A stretch of 64,000 bases of DNA from Flavobacterium alkalisoli (lineage in GTDB: Bacteria; Bacteroidota; Bacteroidia; Flavobacteriales; Flavobacteriaceae). This document shows, piece by piece, positions 53,633 to 63,148 of the stretch. The DNA is taken from contig NZ_CP042831.1 in the NCBI RefSeq assembly GCF_008000935.1, positions 1,116,001 through 1,180,000 on the forward strand, in the 5' to 3' direction. Numbering within the stretch: the first letter of the stretch is position 1; each line of letters starts with the position of its first letter. The notes below the pieces were generated by a model. It saw only the letters and a list, made by a program, of their open reading frames with translations. It searched no databases and had not been told where the DNA came from. Made by a program: the position numbers and the translations under genes.

Positions 53633-53649
53633 TTGTTAAGATATAAGAG

Positions 53650-53678
53650 AAAAACTCTCACATAGTGAGAGTTTTTTT
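53650..53678 (+). terminator. rpmF terminator
   Basis: An 11-bp stem AAAACTCTCAC / GTGAGAGTTTT with loop ATA and a T run, separating rpmF from fabH. Confidence 0.9.
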
Positions 53679-53792
53679 GTTAAACGCAATCTATTTGAAA
53701 TTAAGGAGGATTATTACAAGCGATTTTATATTTTTTTTGTAATTTCCACCACTTTTTCAAATCCCGGATTTGAATAGAAATAATTTATCCTT

Positions 53793-54791
53793 ATGAATAA
53801 AATAACAGCCGCCATTACAGCTGTAGGGGCTTATGTGCCAGATTTTGTCCTTTCTAACCAGGTTCTGGAAACTATGGTTGATACTAATGACGAATGGATT
53901 ACCACCCGTACAGGTATTAAAGAAAGGCGTATACTTAAAGATAAAGATAAAGGGACTTCCTTTTTGGCTATAAAAGCAGCAGAAGACCTGCTGAAAAAAT
54001 CAGGAACAAAACCGGAGGACATCGATATGGTTCTTGTTGCAACAGCAACTCCTGATATGCCTGTGGCTGCCACTGCGGTTTATGTGGCTTCACAAATAGG
54101 CGCTGTTAATGCCTTTGCATACGACTTGCAGGCAGCATGTTCCAGCTTTTTATACGGTATGTCTACCGCTGCAGCTTATATTCAAAGCGGCAGGTATAAA
54201 AAAGTACTTCTTATAGGGGCAGATAAAATGTCATCTATTATAGATTATACAGACAGGGCAACCTGTATTATATTTGGAGACGGTGCAGGTGCTGCATTGT
54301 TTGAACCAAATGAAGAAGGTCTTGGTTTGCAGGATGAATATTTAAGAAGCGACGGTATTGGTCGTGAATATCTTAAAATTGATGCGGGAGGGTCTTTACT
54401 TCCTCCGTCTGCAGAAACTGTGGCAAACAAACAGCATTATGTTTTTCAGGACGGTAAGACCGTATTTAAGTATGCGGTATCTAACATGGCCGACGTAAGT
54501 GAAAAGATAATGCAACGCAATAATCTTTCTCACGATGATGTAGACTGGCTTATTGCCCACCAGGCAAACAAAAGAATTATTGATGCCACTGCATCAAGAA
54601 TGAACCTGGATGAATCTAAAGTGCTGATTAATATCGAAAAATACGGTAATACAACATCAGCAACACTACCTTTGCTTTTAAACGATTTTGAACACCTTTT
54701 GAAGAAAGGCGATAACCTTGTTTTTGCTTCTTTTGGAGGAGGTTTTACATGGGGTTCAATTTATCTTAAATGGGCCTACGATAAAAAATAG
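53793..54791 (+). CDS. fabH: 3-oxoacyl-ACP synthase III
   Basis: A 332-residue thiolase-fold enzyme that starts fatty-acid chains by joining acetyl-CoA (or a branched acyl-CoA) to malonyl-ACP. The catalytic Cys116 is in DLQAACSSF, the His in [11 protein letters not shown] and the Asn in [11 protein letters not shown], giving the Cys-His-Asn triad. It opens with [10 protein letters not shown] and [11 protein letters not shown] as usual. It is followed by accB after 26 nt, which joins initiation of synthesis with malonyl-CoA supply. Confidence 0.96.
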   Translation: MNKITAAITAVGAYVPDFVLSNQVLETMVDTNDEWITTRTGIKERRILKDKDKGTSFLAIKAAEDLLKKSGTKPEDIDMVLVATATPDMPVAATAVYVASQIGAVNAFAYDLQAACSSFLYGMSTAAAYIQSGRYKKVLLIGADKMSSIIDYTDRATCIIFGDGAGAALFEPNEEGLGLQDEYLRSDGIGREYLKIDAGGSLLPPSAETVANKQHYVFQDGKTVFKYAVSNMADVSEKIMQRNNLSHDDVDWLIAHQANKRIIDATASRMNLDESKVLINIEKYGNTTSATLPLLLNDFEHLLKKGDNLVFASFGGGFTWGSIYLKWAYDKK

Positions 54792-54817
54792 AACAAACTA
54801 AACAAAATTCGGAAATT

Positions 54818-55306
54818 ATGGATATTAGAGAAATTCAAAACCTAATTAAGTTTGTAGCAAAATCCGGTGCTACCGAAGTAAAATTAGAAATGGATGATTT
54901 TAAAATCACCATCAAAACTACAGAAGCAGGTGCAGAAGCTGCTACTACTTATGTACAGCACGTTCCTGTAGGACAACCGGCTCCTCAGGTAATGCATCAA
55001 CCGGCGCCTGCCGCTACACCGGCTGCCGCTCCTGCTGCACCAGCTGCTGCTGAAGATGATTCTAAATATATAACTATAAAATCGCCTATCATAGGTACTT
55101 TATACAGAAAACCTTCTCCGGATAAAGCTCCGTTTGTTGAGGTAGGAAGCACAATCTCTAAAGGAGATGTGGTTTGTGTTATCGAAGCTATGAAGTTATT
55201 CAACGAGATCGAATCTGAAGTTTCAGGTAAAATCGTTAAGGTATTAGTTGACGATGCTTCACCTGTTGAGTTCGATCAGCCTTTATTCTTGGTTGATCCG
55301 TCATAA
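54818..55306 (+). CDS. accB: biotin carboxyl carrier protein of acetyl-CoA carboxylase
   Basis: A 162-residue carrier. The N-terminal helix region ([19 protein letters not shown]) is followed by an Ala/Pro-rich flexible linker (residues about 60-88) and a C-terminal biotinyl domain with [11 protein letters not shown], whose Lys carries biotin. It shuttles carboxyl groups from AccC to the carboxyltransferase. It lies between fabH and accC. Confidence 0.96.
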   Translation: MDIREIQNLIKFVAKSGATEVKLEMDDFKITIKTTEAGAEAATTYVQHVPVGQPAPQVMHQPAPAATPAAAPAAPAAAEDDSKYITIKSPIIGTLYRKPSPDKAPFVEVGSTISKGDVVCVIEAMKLFNEIESEVSGKIVKVLVDDASPVEFDQPLFLVDPS

Positions 55307-55329
55307 GGAATTTTAGATACTGATATACG

Positions 55330-55352
55330 AATGAGGAAGAAACTTCCTCATT
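55330..55352 (+). other. intra-operon hairpin between accB and accC
   Basis: AATGAGGAAG and CTTCCTCATT form a perfect 10-bp stem with loop AAA, followed by TGCTTTATTT. It resembles a weak terminator and could reduce read-through so that accC is made at a lower level than accB, or act as an mRNA processing site. Confidence 0.55.
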
Positions 55353-55394
55353 TGCTTTATTTAAAATTTACAGTTCAATTTAAAATTTCAAACG

Positions 55395-56744
55395 ATGTTT
55401 AAAAAAATATTAATTGCAAACAGGGGAGAGATTGCACTACGTGTAATAAGAACCTGCAGGGAGATGGGCATCAAGACCGTAGCAGTATATTCTACTGCTG
55501 ATGCAGAAAGCCTTCACGTAAAATTTGCTGATGAAGCTGTATGTATAGGTCCTGCACCAAGCAATTTATCATATCTTAAAATGTCTAACATTATTGCTGC
55601 TGCAGAGATTACAAATGCAGATGCAATACATCCCGGGTACGGTTTCCTTTCAGAGAATGCCAAGTTCTCTAAAATATGCCAGGAGCACGGTATTAAATTT
55701 ATTGGTGCTTCTCCTGAGATGATTGAAAAAATGGGTGACAAAGCGACTGCAAAAGCTACCATGAAAGCGGCAGGCGTACCATGTGTGCCGGGTTCTGACG
55801 GACTTCTTGAGTCTTTTGAGCATGCTCAAAAACTTGCCAAAGAATTTGGTTACCCTGTAATGCTTAAAGCTACTGCCGGTGGTGGTGGTAAAGGTATGAG
55901 GGCAGTATGGAAAGCCGAAGACCTTCAAAAAGCATGGGAAAGTGCTAAGCAGGAAGCTGGTGCTGCTTTTGGTAACGACGGTATGTATATGGAAAAACTT
56001 ATCGAAGAGCCAAGACACATCGAGATTCAGGTTGTAGGAGACTCTTTTGGTAAAGCATGTCACCTTTCTGAAAGAGACTGTTCAGTACAAAGACGTCACC
56101 AGAAACTTACTGAAGAAACTCCGTCTCCATTCATGACAGACGAGCTTCGTGAGGCTATGGGTACAGCAGCTGTTAAAGCAGCAGAATATATTCAGTATGA
56201 AGGTGCCGGTACAGTTGAGTTTCTTGTAGATAAGCATAGAAACTTCTACTTCATGGAGATGAATACCCGTATTCAGGTAGAGCACCCTATTACAGAGCAG
56301 GTTATTGATTATGACCTTATCCGTGAGCAGATATTAGTAGCTGCAGGTGTGCCTATTTCAGGTAAGAACTATCTTCCGCAGCTTCACTCAATAGAGTGTC
56401 GTATCAATGCTGAGGATCCATATAACGACTTTAGGCCGTCACCAGGTAAAATTACTACCCTACACATGCCGGGAGGTCACGGAGTGCGTTTAGATACTCA
56501 CGTATACTCAGGTTATACAATTCCGCCTAACTACGATTCAATGATCGCAAAGCTTATAACAACTGCCCAAACAAGGGAAGAGGCTATAAACAAAATGAAG
56601 CGTGCTCTTGATGAGTTTGTTATTGAAGGTGTTAAAACGACTATACCTTTCCACAGACAGCTTATGGATGAGCCGGATTATGTGGCGGGTAATTATACAA
56701 CTAAGTTCATGGAGAGTTTCAAAATGAATGAACCTGCAAATTAA
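55395..56744 (+). CDS. accC: biotin carboxylase of acetyl-CoA carboxylase
   Basis: A 449-residue ATP-grasp enzyme that carboxylates the biotin on AccB using ATP and bicarbonate. [17 protein letters not shown] opens the N-terminal domain, GGGGKGMR is the ATP-binding glycine loop, [12 protein letters not shown] is followed by [16 protein letters not shown] with the catalytic residues, and ECRINAEDP opens the C-terminal domain. It is the last gene of fabH-accB-accC and has a terminator. Confidence 0.98.
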   Translation: MFKKILIANRGEIALRVIRTCREMGIKTVAVYSTADAESLHVKFADEAVCIGPAPSNLSYLKMSNIIAAAEITNADAIHPGYGFLSENAKFSKICQEHGIKFIGASPEMIEKMGDKATAKATMKAAGVPCVPGSDGLLESFEHAQKLAKEFGYPVMLKATAGGGGKGMRAVWKAEDLQKAWESAKQEAGAAFGNDGMYMEKLIEEPRHIEIQVVGDSFGKACHLSERDCSVQRRHQKLTEETPSPFMTDELREAMGTAAVKAAEYIQYEGAGTVEFLVDKHRNFYFMEMNTRIQVEHPITEQVIDYDLIREQILVAAGVPISGKNYLPQLHSIECRINAEDPYNDFRPSPGKITTLHMPGGHGVRLDTHVYSGYTIPPNYDSMIAKLITTAQTREEAINKMKRALDEFVIEGVKTTIPFHRQLMDEPDYVAGNYTTKFMESFKMNEPAN

Positions 56745-56768
56745 ATATGTAGTTAAAAAGTAAATAGG

Positions 56769-56797
56769 AAAAAGCCTGCAAAATTGCAGGCTTTTTT
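56769..56797 (+). terminator. accC terminator
   Basis: A 12-bp stem AAAAAGCCTGCA / TGCAGGCTTTTT with loop AAAT and a T run. Confidence 0.92.
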
Positions 56798-56863
56798 TAT
56801 GCTCTTTCATGTTGGTGTCAATTTTTTTATATTAGAGTGCATTAACTAAAAAATTAACCAACC

Positions 56864-57235
56864 ATGACAAACAAATTTACACTTAGCTTAAGAAGCTTTA
56901 TCACTACACTTGCGCTTTTTTTAGTGTTTACAGTAGCTGTAAATGCACAGGATAAAGTGCAGGAAGGAGCAGTAAAAGTAACCGCTCATATGAAGTCTCA
57001 ACTTTCTCTTAATGACGGACAATACAGCAGAGTTTTGGCAATTAATAAAGACTACCTTCAAAAGGTAGTTGATAATCCAGGAGCTACCGTTGTTCAAAAA
57101 TCAAAAAATAAGAAGGTATATGATGAAGAGAGGGATGGAAAATTAAAATCTGTGCTTAATGATTCGCAGTATAAAATTTATGTTGCTAATCGTTCTGCTA
57201 ACGCAAGGGTGTATAAGGAAGTGGTAGATATGTAG
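56864..57235 (+). CDS. small exported helical protein of unknown function
   Basis: A 123-residue protein with a signal peptide ending near AVNAQ. The mature part is mostly helical and basic (HMKSQLSLNDGQYSRVLAIN, DYLQKVVDN, KKVYDEERDGKLKSVLND). The pattern LSLNDGQ...VLAINKDY followed by LNDSQYKIY recalls the LTxxQ repeats of Spy/CpxP-like periplasmic proteins, but the match is only suggestive. It stands alone between accC and a small membrane protein gene. Confidence 0.7.
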   Translation: MTNKFTLSLRSFITTLALFLVFTVAVNAQDKVQEGAVKVTAHMKSQLSLNDGQYSRVLAINKDYLQKVVDNPGATVVQKSKNKKVYDEERDGKLKSVLNDSQYKIYVANRSANARVYKEVVDM

Positions 57236-57422
57236 ATTTAACAAAACTTTAACATAATTAAAAAATAAATACCTTTCATGAAAAGCCTATGAAAAGGGAG
57301 ACGCGCGTAATTTACTATTTAGATTGGACTTTCAGGTTATAAAAATCTTAAGATTTCATTAGGGTTTTTTGACCATAAGATGTTACTTTTGTAAACGAAA
57401 GAGAAAAACTAATAAAAAACCT

Positions 57423-57875
57423 ATGAAAAAGTTAGAAATGCCGCTGTTCAATAACAGCTGCGGCAAACTTTTTAATGACAAAATCGTACTTGCCTCTGCA
57501 CACAGGGAAGACGAAATTGAATTTAAAGAGATTAAAAAAATTAAGTTTGGCGTCAATGTCAGCTTAAAATCAGTTATGTGGGCGCTAATGCCATCAAGTA
57601 TTTTTGTTTTGCTTTACCTGCAACGTGCCATGCTTGACGGAGCCATGTTCATCTTACTTTCTTTTGTAGCTATTGGTATATCTGTTTTTTCTGTTGTAAT
57701 GGCAGAGAAGAGCTACTATATGCTGATAAAGTTAAAAGGAGGTCAAAATGTAAAGGTTAGGGTGTCTGTAGATAATAAGAAGGATGCTAAGAAATTTGCC
57801 GATTTGGCTATTAAAAGACTTAGCAGGGCTTCCAAATCAAACGGAGGCTTAAAAGTTGTAAAAGAAGCAGCTTAA
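57423..57875 (+). CDS. small membrane protein of unknown function
   Basis: A 150-residue protein starting MKKLEMPLFN; an in-frame TTG at 57369 was rejected since TACTTTTG at 57384-57391, a likely -7 box, lies inside that extension. Two adjacent hydrophobic helices (residues about 50-95, with MWALMPSSIFVLLY and ILLSFVAIGISVFSVV) are framed by basic stretches. The C-terminus has VRVSVDNKKDAKKFADLAIKR in parts, which looks like a PH-like (bPH-type) membrane domain; this is a guess. It ends with a strong terminator. Confidence 0.65.
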   Translation: MKKLEMPLFNNSCGKLFNDKIVLASAHREDEIEFKEIKKIKFGVNVSLKSVMWALMPSSIFVLLYLQRAMLDGAMFILLSFVAIGISVFSVVMAEKSYYMLIKLKGGQNVKVRVSVDNKKDAKKFADLAIKRLSRASKSNGGLKVVKEAA

Positions 57876-57896
57876 GAATTAAAAAGCAATAGAAAG

Positions 57897-57927
57897 AAAA
57901 TCCCGAAGCGACGCTTCGGGATTTTTT
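57897..57927. terminator. bidirectional terminator
   Basis: A 13-bp stem AAAATCCCGAAGC / GCTTCGGGATTTT with loop GAC, between convergent genes; T runs on both strands. Confidence 0.93.
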
Positions 57928-57929
57928 AT

Positions 57930-59513
57930 TTAAAAGCGTTCTGCTGAAGCTTTTTTCCAAAAATGAAGGAATGTGGGGGGTACGGTCGATTCTTCGAGCA
58001 TACAGCCTTTATTTGGCTCTGGATAGGTTTCCAGAAATGTTTCAATCTTTGTTCGGTCAGTTCTCATGCTCACAACACTTCTGTCTACTTCATCAGGGTG
58101 CCTTAATCCGGCGGAAGCCATAAGTTCCATTGCGCTTTTTACCGTTTCATGCTGAAAGCTTGCCACACGGTGTTTCTTTTCCTGTGGTACAAGTCCTTTA
58201 ACCAGCTCAGGATCTTGTGTTGCGACACCCGTAGGACAGGTGTTGGCGTGGCACTCTAAAGCCTGGATACACCCCAGGGCAAACATCATCCCTCTGGCAG
58301 AATTACATAAGTCGGCCCCTGTGGCAAGGGTTTTAATAATGTCAAATCCGCTCACAATCTTTCCGCTGCAAATAATCTTTATCTGGTCTTTTATTCCAAA
58401 GCCCACAAGGCAGTCGTATACAAAAGCGAGTGCATCGCGAAGTGGCATCCCTACGTGATCTGAATATTCCTGAGGTGCAGCTCCTGTTCCTCCTTCACCT
58501 CCGTCAACTGTAATAAAGTCAAGATAGGTTCCTGTTTCAACCATGGCTTTACAAATAGAAATGAATTCTGATTTGTTACCGATACATATTTTAATACCTA
58601 CAGGTTTTCCTCCGGATCCCTTTCTAAGCAGCTTTACAAAATCCATCAGTTCTAACGGATTTGTAAATGCCGAGTGGTAAGGTGGCGATACAATATCGTG
58701 CCCTTTACTCACTATACGGATAGCGGCAATTTCGTCGGTAACTTTTTCTTTAGGCAGTATTCCGCCATGTCCGGGTTTTGCACCTTGGGAGAATTTTATC
58801 TCAATCATTTTTACCGAATCGAGTACAGCTCTTTTGGCGTATTCGTCATAATTGAATTTACCTTCGCCATCACGACAGCTAAAATAGCCGGTACCTATGT
58901 TCCAAACGATGTCTCCGCCTTCACTAAGATGATAAGGAGATAATCCCCCTTCGCCTGTGTTATGATAGAAGCCGCCTATTTTGGCTCCGGCATTTAGTGC
59001 CAGAATTGCGTTTTTGCTCAATGAGCCATAGCTCATAGCGCTAATATTGAAAAGACTGGCCGAATATGGTTTTTCACATTGCGAAGAACCGATTATTACC
59101 CTTGGGCTAAAATTGATGTCGGCAAAAGGGATGGCATTTATACTGTGGTTTATCCATTGGTAGCCTATATCATAAATATTAAGCTGGGTACCAAATGGCA
59201 TGGTGTCAAGTTCCTTTTTACTGCGCTGGTAAACCAAACTTCGTTGCAGACGGTTAAAAGGCTTTCCGTCAAGATCTGTTTCGATAAAATACTGGCGCAT
59301 TTCAGGTCCTATGGATTCCAATACATAACGTAGCCTTCCTAAAAGAGGGAAGTTACGGCGTATTGTCTTTTTAGACTGGTACATGTCGTAGAGCCCCATT
59401 AGTATAAGAGGCAGAAAAATAAGCAGTAGTAAAATGGATTTCCAGTTAATGTAAGTTAGTAATGCAATAATGGATAAGGAAGTAATTGTAAAAAGAATAA
59501 ATACTCTTCTCAT
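57930..59513 (-). CDS. FMN-binding glutamate synthase-like protein
   Basis: A 527-residue protein with an N-terminal membrane helix pair (residues about 5-45) and a GltB-type FMN barrel. KPGHGGILPKEKV, SPPYHSAFTNP, DFITVDGGEGGTGAAP and CSGKIVSGFD are family marks. The Cys spacing CIQALECHANTC matches the 3Fe-4S ligands of glutamate synthase. The glutamine amidotransferase domain is absent, so it is not a full GOGAT; some members use free ammonia or have other substrates. It is monocistronic. Confidence 0.9.
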   Translation of the reverse strand: MRRVFILFTITSLSIIALLTYINWKSILLLLIFLPLILMGLYDMYQSKKTIRRNFPLLGRLRYVLESIGPEMRQYFIETDLDGKPFNRLQRSLVYQRSKKELDTMPFGTQLNIYDIGYQWINHSINAIPFADINFSPRVIIGSSQCEKPYSASLFNISAMSYGSLSKNAILALNAGAKIGGFYHNTGEGGLSPYHLSEGGDIVWNIGTGYFSCRDGEGKFNYDEYAKRAVLDSVKMIEIKFSQGAKPGHGGILPKEKVTDEIAAIRIVSKGHDIVSPPYHSAFTNPLELMDFVKLLRKGSGGKPVGIKICIGNKSEFISICKAMVETGTYLDFITVDGGEGGTGAAPQEYSDHVGMPLRDALAFVYDCLVGFGIKDQIKIICSGKIVSGFDIIKTLATGADLCNSARGMMFALGCIQALECHANTCPTGVATQDPELVKGLVPQEKKHRVASFQHETVKSAMELMASAGLRHPDEVDRSVVSMRTDRTKIETFLETYPEPNKGCMLEESTVPPTFLHFWKKASAERF

Positions 59514-59620
59514 AAAATAGTATTTTTTAGCGTGTTTGAATGTGCTGTGATTATAAGTATATAAAGATAGCGGTTTAACCCGCTCCTGCTACGGGAATGT
59601 GTAATTTGAACTTATTATAA

Positions 59621-59650
59621 ACAAAAAGCCCGAAGCATTGCTTCGGGCTT
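59621..59650 (-). terminator. terminator of the C1 peptidase gene
   Basis: An 11-bp stem AAGCCCGAAGC / GCTTCGGGCTT with loop ATT; on the minus strand TTTGTTT follows. Its arm CCCGAAGC is also in the terminator at 57897. Confidence 0.9.
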
Positions 59651-59673
59651 AGTTATATCCTGTAATTAAGCAA

Positions 59674-60876
59674 TTATTGCTTAATGTCTAATTTTTTAGC
59701 GATAGATGAAGGAACCCCTCCTTTGTGAAGAAGGATAGCAGTAGTTTTATACTTTACAAAGTTTTTAGTCATATACATATATCCTTTGTAGTCGTTTGTA
59801 GCACCCCAAGAGTTTTTGATGATGTAGTACTCTTTACCGTTTTGGTCTTTAGTGATACCTACAATGTGCATACCGTGATCATCGGTAGTGTTATAGTTGT
59901 CAAAAGCAGCCTGACGCAAATCTTCTGTGATTTCCATTTCAGGTTTAGGACCTTTAAATATCTCCTCTCTTTCCTGCGGAGTCATATCACTAAATTCTTT
60001 TGAAGGAATGTAAGCAACACCGTTTTTCCAGCTAAAGCCTTTTTCGCTAACGTCACCGGCCCAGGCTACAGAGTAACCTTTTTTAAGAGCGTTGTCAATA
60101 ATATCGGTAAGCTCGTTCATTTTTACATTGTAAACCTGATCAAGAGACCAGTTGTCCGGTACCATTAAAGTAAATTTAGTATAGTACGGGTGTTCTTTAA
60201 ATGAAGAGATTTCTACATAATCATCGGCATTAATACCTATAACCTCTTTAGCAAAAGTTTGCGGAGTATATGTTTTTCCTTTGTATTTAAATGATTCAGG
60301 AACCTCACCAAGGTAAGAGTCGATAACTGCTGTGTAAGCCTTAATCCAGTTTGGTGTAAGTTCTCCGTTAGGGTTTTTAACGGCAGCTTCAAGAACACCC
60401 TGAGCCATAGTTTGCATTTCTGCAAATTTGTTATTAGCGGTACCGTAGTTTAGTCCGGTATATTCGCTTTGCGGTAAAGCACCATATTTGCGGTACATGT
60501 TTATTACATCGTGCAGTGCACCACCATCACCAAGGGTAATAGCACCATGCATACGTACATAGTTTTTCCCTTTTTCTATATAAGCGTTACGTGCAGTATA
60601 TATTTGAGAAATCTCTACAGGCTCTTTGCCCATTCTTATCATTTCCGACTCAAGGAAAGAGTTTGCAGAGTAACTCCAGCACGTACCTGAAGACCCCTGG
60701 CTTTTTACCGGCGTATTTTCAATATTTATTACTTCGGTAAACTGAAAAGAGTCTTTACTGTTTTCACTTTGGTTGTTTTTTAACGAGTTAACCAGGTAAT
60801 CCTGTGCAAACCCGGCATTCATACCTGCCAACAGCACTGTTGCTGCAAGAATTGGTTTAACTGAAAATTTATACAT
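59674..60876 (-). CDS. secreted C1 family (bleomycin hydrolase-like) cysteine peptidase
   Basis: A 400-residue papain-clan peptidase with a signal peptide ending near NAGFAQ. The catalytic set is complete: Gln60 and Cys66 in VKSQGSSGTCWSYS, His in DDHGMHIVGI and Asn in IIKNSWGAT. The spacing and ISQIYTARNAY match the C1B bleomycin hydrolase/aminopeptidase C group, which is normally cytoplasmic, so the export signal makes this a periplasmic or outer form. There is no prodomain of papain type. An S9 peptidase gene is 60 nt upstream on the same strand. Confidence 0.9.
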   Translation of the reverse strand: MYKFSVKPILAATVLLAGMNAGFAQDYLVNSLKNNQSENSKDSFQFTEVINIENTPVKSQGSSGTCWSYSANSFLESEMIRMGKEPVEISQIYTARNAYIEKGKNYVRMHGAITLGDGGALHDVINMYRKYGALPQSEYTGLNYGTANNKFAEMQTMAQGVLEAAVKNPNGELTPNWIKAYTAVIDSYLGEVPESFKYKGKTYTPQTFAKEVIGINADDYVEISSFKEHPYYTKFTLMVPDNWSLDQVYNVKMNELTDIIDNALKKGYSVAWAGDVSEKGFSWKNGVAYIPSKEFSDMTPQEREEIFKGPKPEMEITEDLRQAAFDNYNTTDDHGMHIVGITKDQNGKEYYIIKNSWGATNDYKGYMYMTKNFVKYKTTAILLHKGGVPSSIAKKLDIKQ

Positions 60877-60936
60877 AAGTAGTAATTTGATTTTTGTTTT
60901 TAAATAGTCGCTAAAATTATCTAAATGTTACGTTTT

Positions 60937-62835
60937 TTACAAGGTTTCTTTAAGCCATTTAAAAAATTCGCGCTGCCATACCATTCCGTTTTGTGGTTTT
61001 AATACCCAGTGGTTTTCATCCGGAAAAACTATAAAACGGCTTTTTATGCCTCTAAGCTGTGCTGCCTGGAAGGCTTCCTGACCCTGACCGATTGGTACCC
61101 TGAAGTCTTTATCGCCCTGGAATATAAGGATAGGAGTGTCCCATTTGTCTACATTGTTTATTGGATTAAACTGAGAGAATGTTTTTTGCGCTACGGCATT
61201 ATCCTTTTCCCAGTAAGCTCCGCCACCGTCCCAATTGGTAAAGAAAACCTCTTCGGTAGTGCCATACATACTTTGAAGGTTAAATACACCGTCGTGAGCA
61301 ATAAGGGTTTTAAAACGTTTGTTGTGGATGCCTGCAAGATAGAATACGGAGTATCCTCCATAGCTGGCACCTACGGCACCTAAACGGTTTTTGTCTACAT
61401 AAGGTTCTTTAGCAACATCATCTATTGCTGCAAGATAGTCGTTCATAACGTCACCACCCCAGTCTTTACTTATGGCTTCGTTCCATGCAACACCGTGGCC
61501 CGGCATACCTCTCCTGTTAGGGGCTACTACTACATAACCCTGAGCAGCCATAACCTGGAAGTTCCAGCGGAAAGAATAGAATTGTGACAGTGCCGACTGT
61601 GGTCCTCCCTGGCAGTAAAGCAGGGTAGGGTATTTTTTATTAGCATCAAAGTTAGGAGGAAGTATTACCCATACCAGCATTTTTTTGCCATCGGAAGTGG
61701 TAACATATCTTTTCTCTGTTTTGCTTAAAGCTATTTTAGAATAAGCAGCATCGTTTACATGCGAAAGCTGTTTCCAGTCCTTTTTCTTAAGGTTGTAGCT
61801 GTAAAGCTCGTTAGCATGGTTCATGTCAGATCTTGTAACAACAACATTGTTGTCTGAAAAACCGATGATGCTGTTTACGTCCCAGTAACCATCTGTAAGC
61901 TGAGTAACCCTTACGGCAATTCTAGTAAGTCCCGGGAAGTTAACTTCAAAAAGCTGTTTTGTACCGTCTATAGGGGCAAGGAAATATACTTTTTTACCGT
62001 CTGCACTCCATGTGAAAGAATCTACAGTGCCATCCCATCCTGCAGTAAGGTTGATGTCTGCACCTTTATGGCGAACAATGATGTCATTCTTGTCGGCTTC
62101 ATAACCGTCACGCTTCATCTGTAACCATGTTAAATCTCCCTGGGGAGAAAATGCAGGCTGAGTATCATATCCAGGGTTATTTGGAGTAAGGTTCTTAGTG
62201 GTTTTGGTTGCCATATCATACTCATACAAATCAGTATTGGTACTTGTGGCATATGCTGTTCCTGATTTTTTCTTAGAAACGTAAACAATATTTCCGTTAG
62301 GTGTCCATGTATAATCCTCTTCACCGCCAAAAGGCTTTTGTGGAGAATCATAAGGCTCACCTTTCATTATGTCGGTAAAATTATCGGCATTATCTATAGG
62401 AGAATAACCTACATGATTGTGTTTTCCCTCATTCCAGGTATCCCAGTGGCGATAATCCAGTCCGTCATATATTTGTACGGTAGACTTGTCCAGTTCCGGA
62501 TAGTAGTCTCCGCCGTTTACTTTTTCAACCTTAATTTCCTGGCTGCTTAAAAGGTACTTTCCGTCCGGTGATACATTACGGTCTTTCAGTAGATTCTTAT
62601 AATCTTCAATTTCCTTACCCTCACCTCCGTTAACCGGAATAATGTAAAACTTAGAGTTGAATTCATTCTCGTCTACATCAGGGGTAGATACCTTGTAAAT
62701 TATATTCTTTCCGTCTTTAGTAATGCCTAAAGGGCTTATCCTGCCCAGTTTCCATAGCAATTCAGGAGTCATGTGGTCTTGAGCCGTAGCGGTTAATCCC
62801 ATAACACTTAAGGTTAAAATAAGTAGTTTTTTCAT
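60937..62835 (-). CDS. secreted S9 family prolyl-oligopeptidase-like peptidase
   Basis: A 632-residue serine peptidase with a signal peptide ending near TATAQ. The N-terminal two thirds form a seven-bladed WD-like propeller (SPDGKYLLSSQ, TPNGNIVYVS, SPQGDLTWLQ, SADGKKVYFL). The C-terminal alpha/beta hydrolase domain has nucleophile Ser491 in GASYGGYS, Asp in FQGDKDFRVP and His in PDENHWVLKP. Relatives act as acylaminoacyl- or dipeptidyl-peptidases. It lies just upstream of the C1 peptidase and may share its transcript; together they suggest periplasmic peptide turnover. Confidence 0.93.
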   Translation of the reverse strand: MKKLLILTLSVMGLTATAQDHMTPELLWKLGRISPLGITKDGKNIIYKVSTPDVDENEFNSKFYIIPVNGGEGKEIEDYKNLLKDRNVSPDGKYLLSSQEIKVEKVNGGDYYPELDKSTVQIYDGLDYRHWDTWNEGKHNHVGYSPIDNADNFTDIMKGEPYDSPQKPFGGEEDYTWTPNGNIVYVSKKKSGTAYATSTNTDLYEYDMATKTTKNLTPNNPGYDTQPAFSPQGDLTWLQMKRDGYEADKNDIIVRHKGADINLTAGWDGTVDSFTWSADGKKVYFLAPIDGTKQLFEVNFPGLTRIAVRVTQLTDGYWDVNSIIGFSDNNVVVTRSDMNHANELYSYNLKKKDWKQLSHVNDAAYSKIALSKTEKRYVTTSDGKKMLVWVILPPNFDANKKYPTLLYCQGGPQSALSQFYSFRWNFQVMAAQGYVVVAPNRRGMPGHGVAWNEAISKDWGGDVMNDYLAAIDDVAKEPYVDKNRLGAVGASYGGYSVFYLAGIHNKRFKTLIAHDGVFNLQSMYGTTEEVFFTNWDGGGAYWEKDNAVAQKTFSQFNPINNVDKWDTPILIFQGDKDFRVPIGQGQEAFQAAQLRGIKSRFIVFPDENHWVLKPQNGMVWQREFFKWLKETL

Positions 62836-63033
62836 TGTTTTTTCTGTTAAGAGGCCCTAAAAGTAAGGATTTTATTTAATAAGGTAAATTTATAAAAAGG
62901 AGTAAATTTTTGTTAGAGTAGCAATAAAGCGGTCGATGTATTGTTAAATGTTTGAAAAAAGCATAAAAGAACTGTTTAAAAACATTAAGAGAACGCAGGA
63001 TTGAAAAAATATAGTTATTTTCACGAACTTAAA

Positions 63034-63126
63034 ATGAAAGCCGCATATCAGGTATGGTTATTGATGCAATCGTACGGGTTTTGGCAAATGAGGGAGGCGC
63101 TTAAAAGCACAAAATTTTTACGGTAA
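63034..63126 (+). CDS. possible 30-codon small ORF upstream of the DedA gene
   Basis: ATG to TAA gives 30 residues rich in aromatic and charged amino acids (QVWLLMQSYGFWQMREALK). It lies in the 313-nt gap 62836-63148 between the divergent S9 peptidase and DedA genes, 22 nt before DedA. It could be a leader peptide or chance. The rest of the gap is AT-rich with no clear structure. Confidence 0.25.
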   Translation: MKAAYQVWLLMQSYGFWQMREALKSTKFLR

Positions 63127-63148
63127 CGATTATAATTTTTGAAGAAAT

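Noticed and set aside
55650..56063. 137-codon open frame antisense to accC
   Set aside because: It lies wholly within the coding region of a highly conserved gene and is Phe/Thr/Ser-rich nonsense.
57369..57422. TTG start for the small membrane protein
   Set aside because: The extension contains a TACTTTTG box and a Cys/Lys-rich stretch without homology character.
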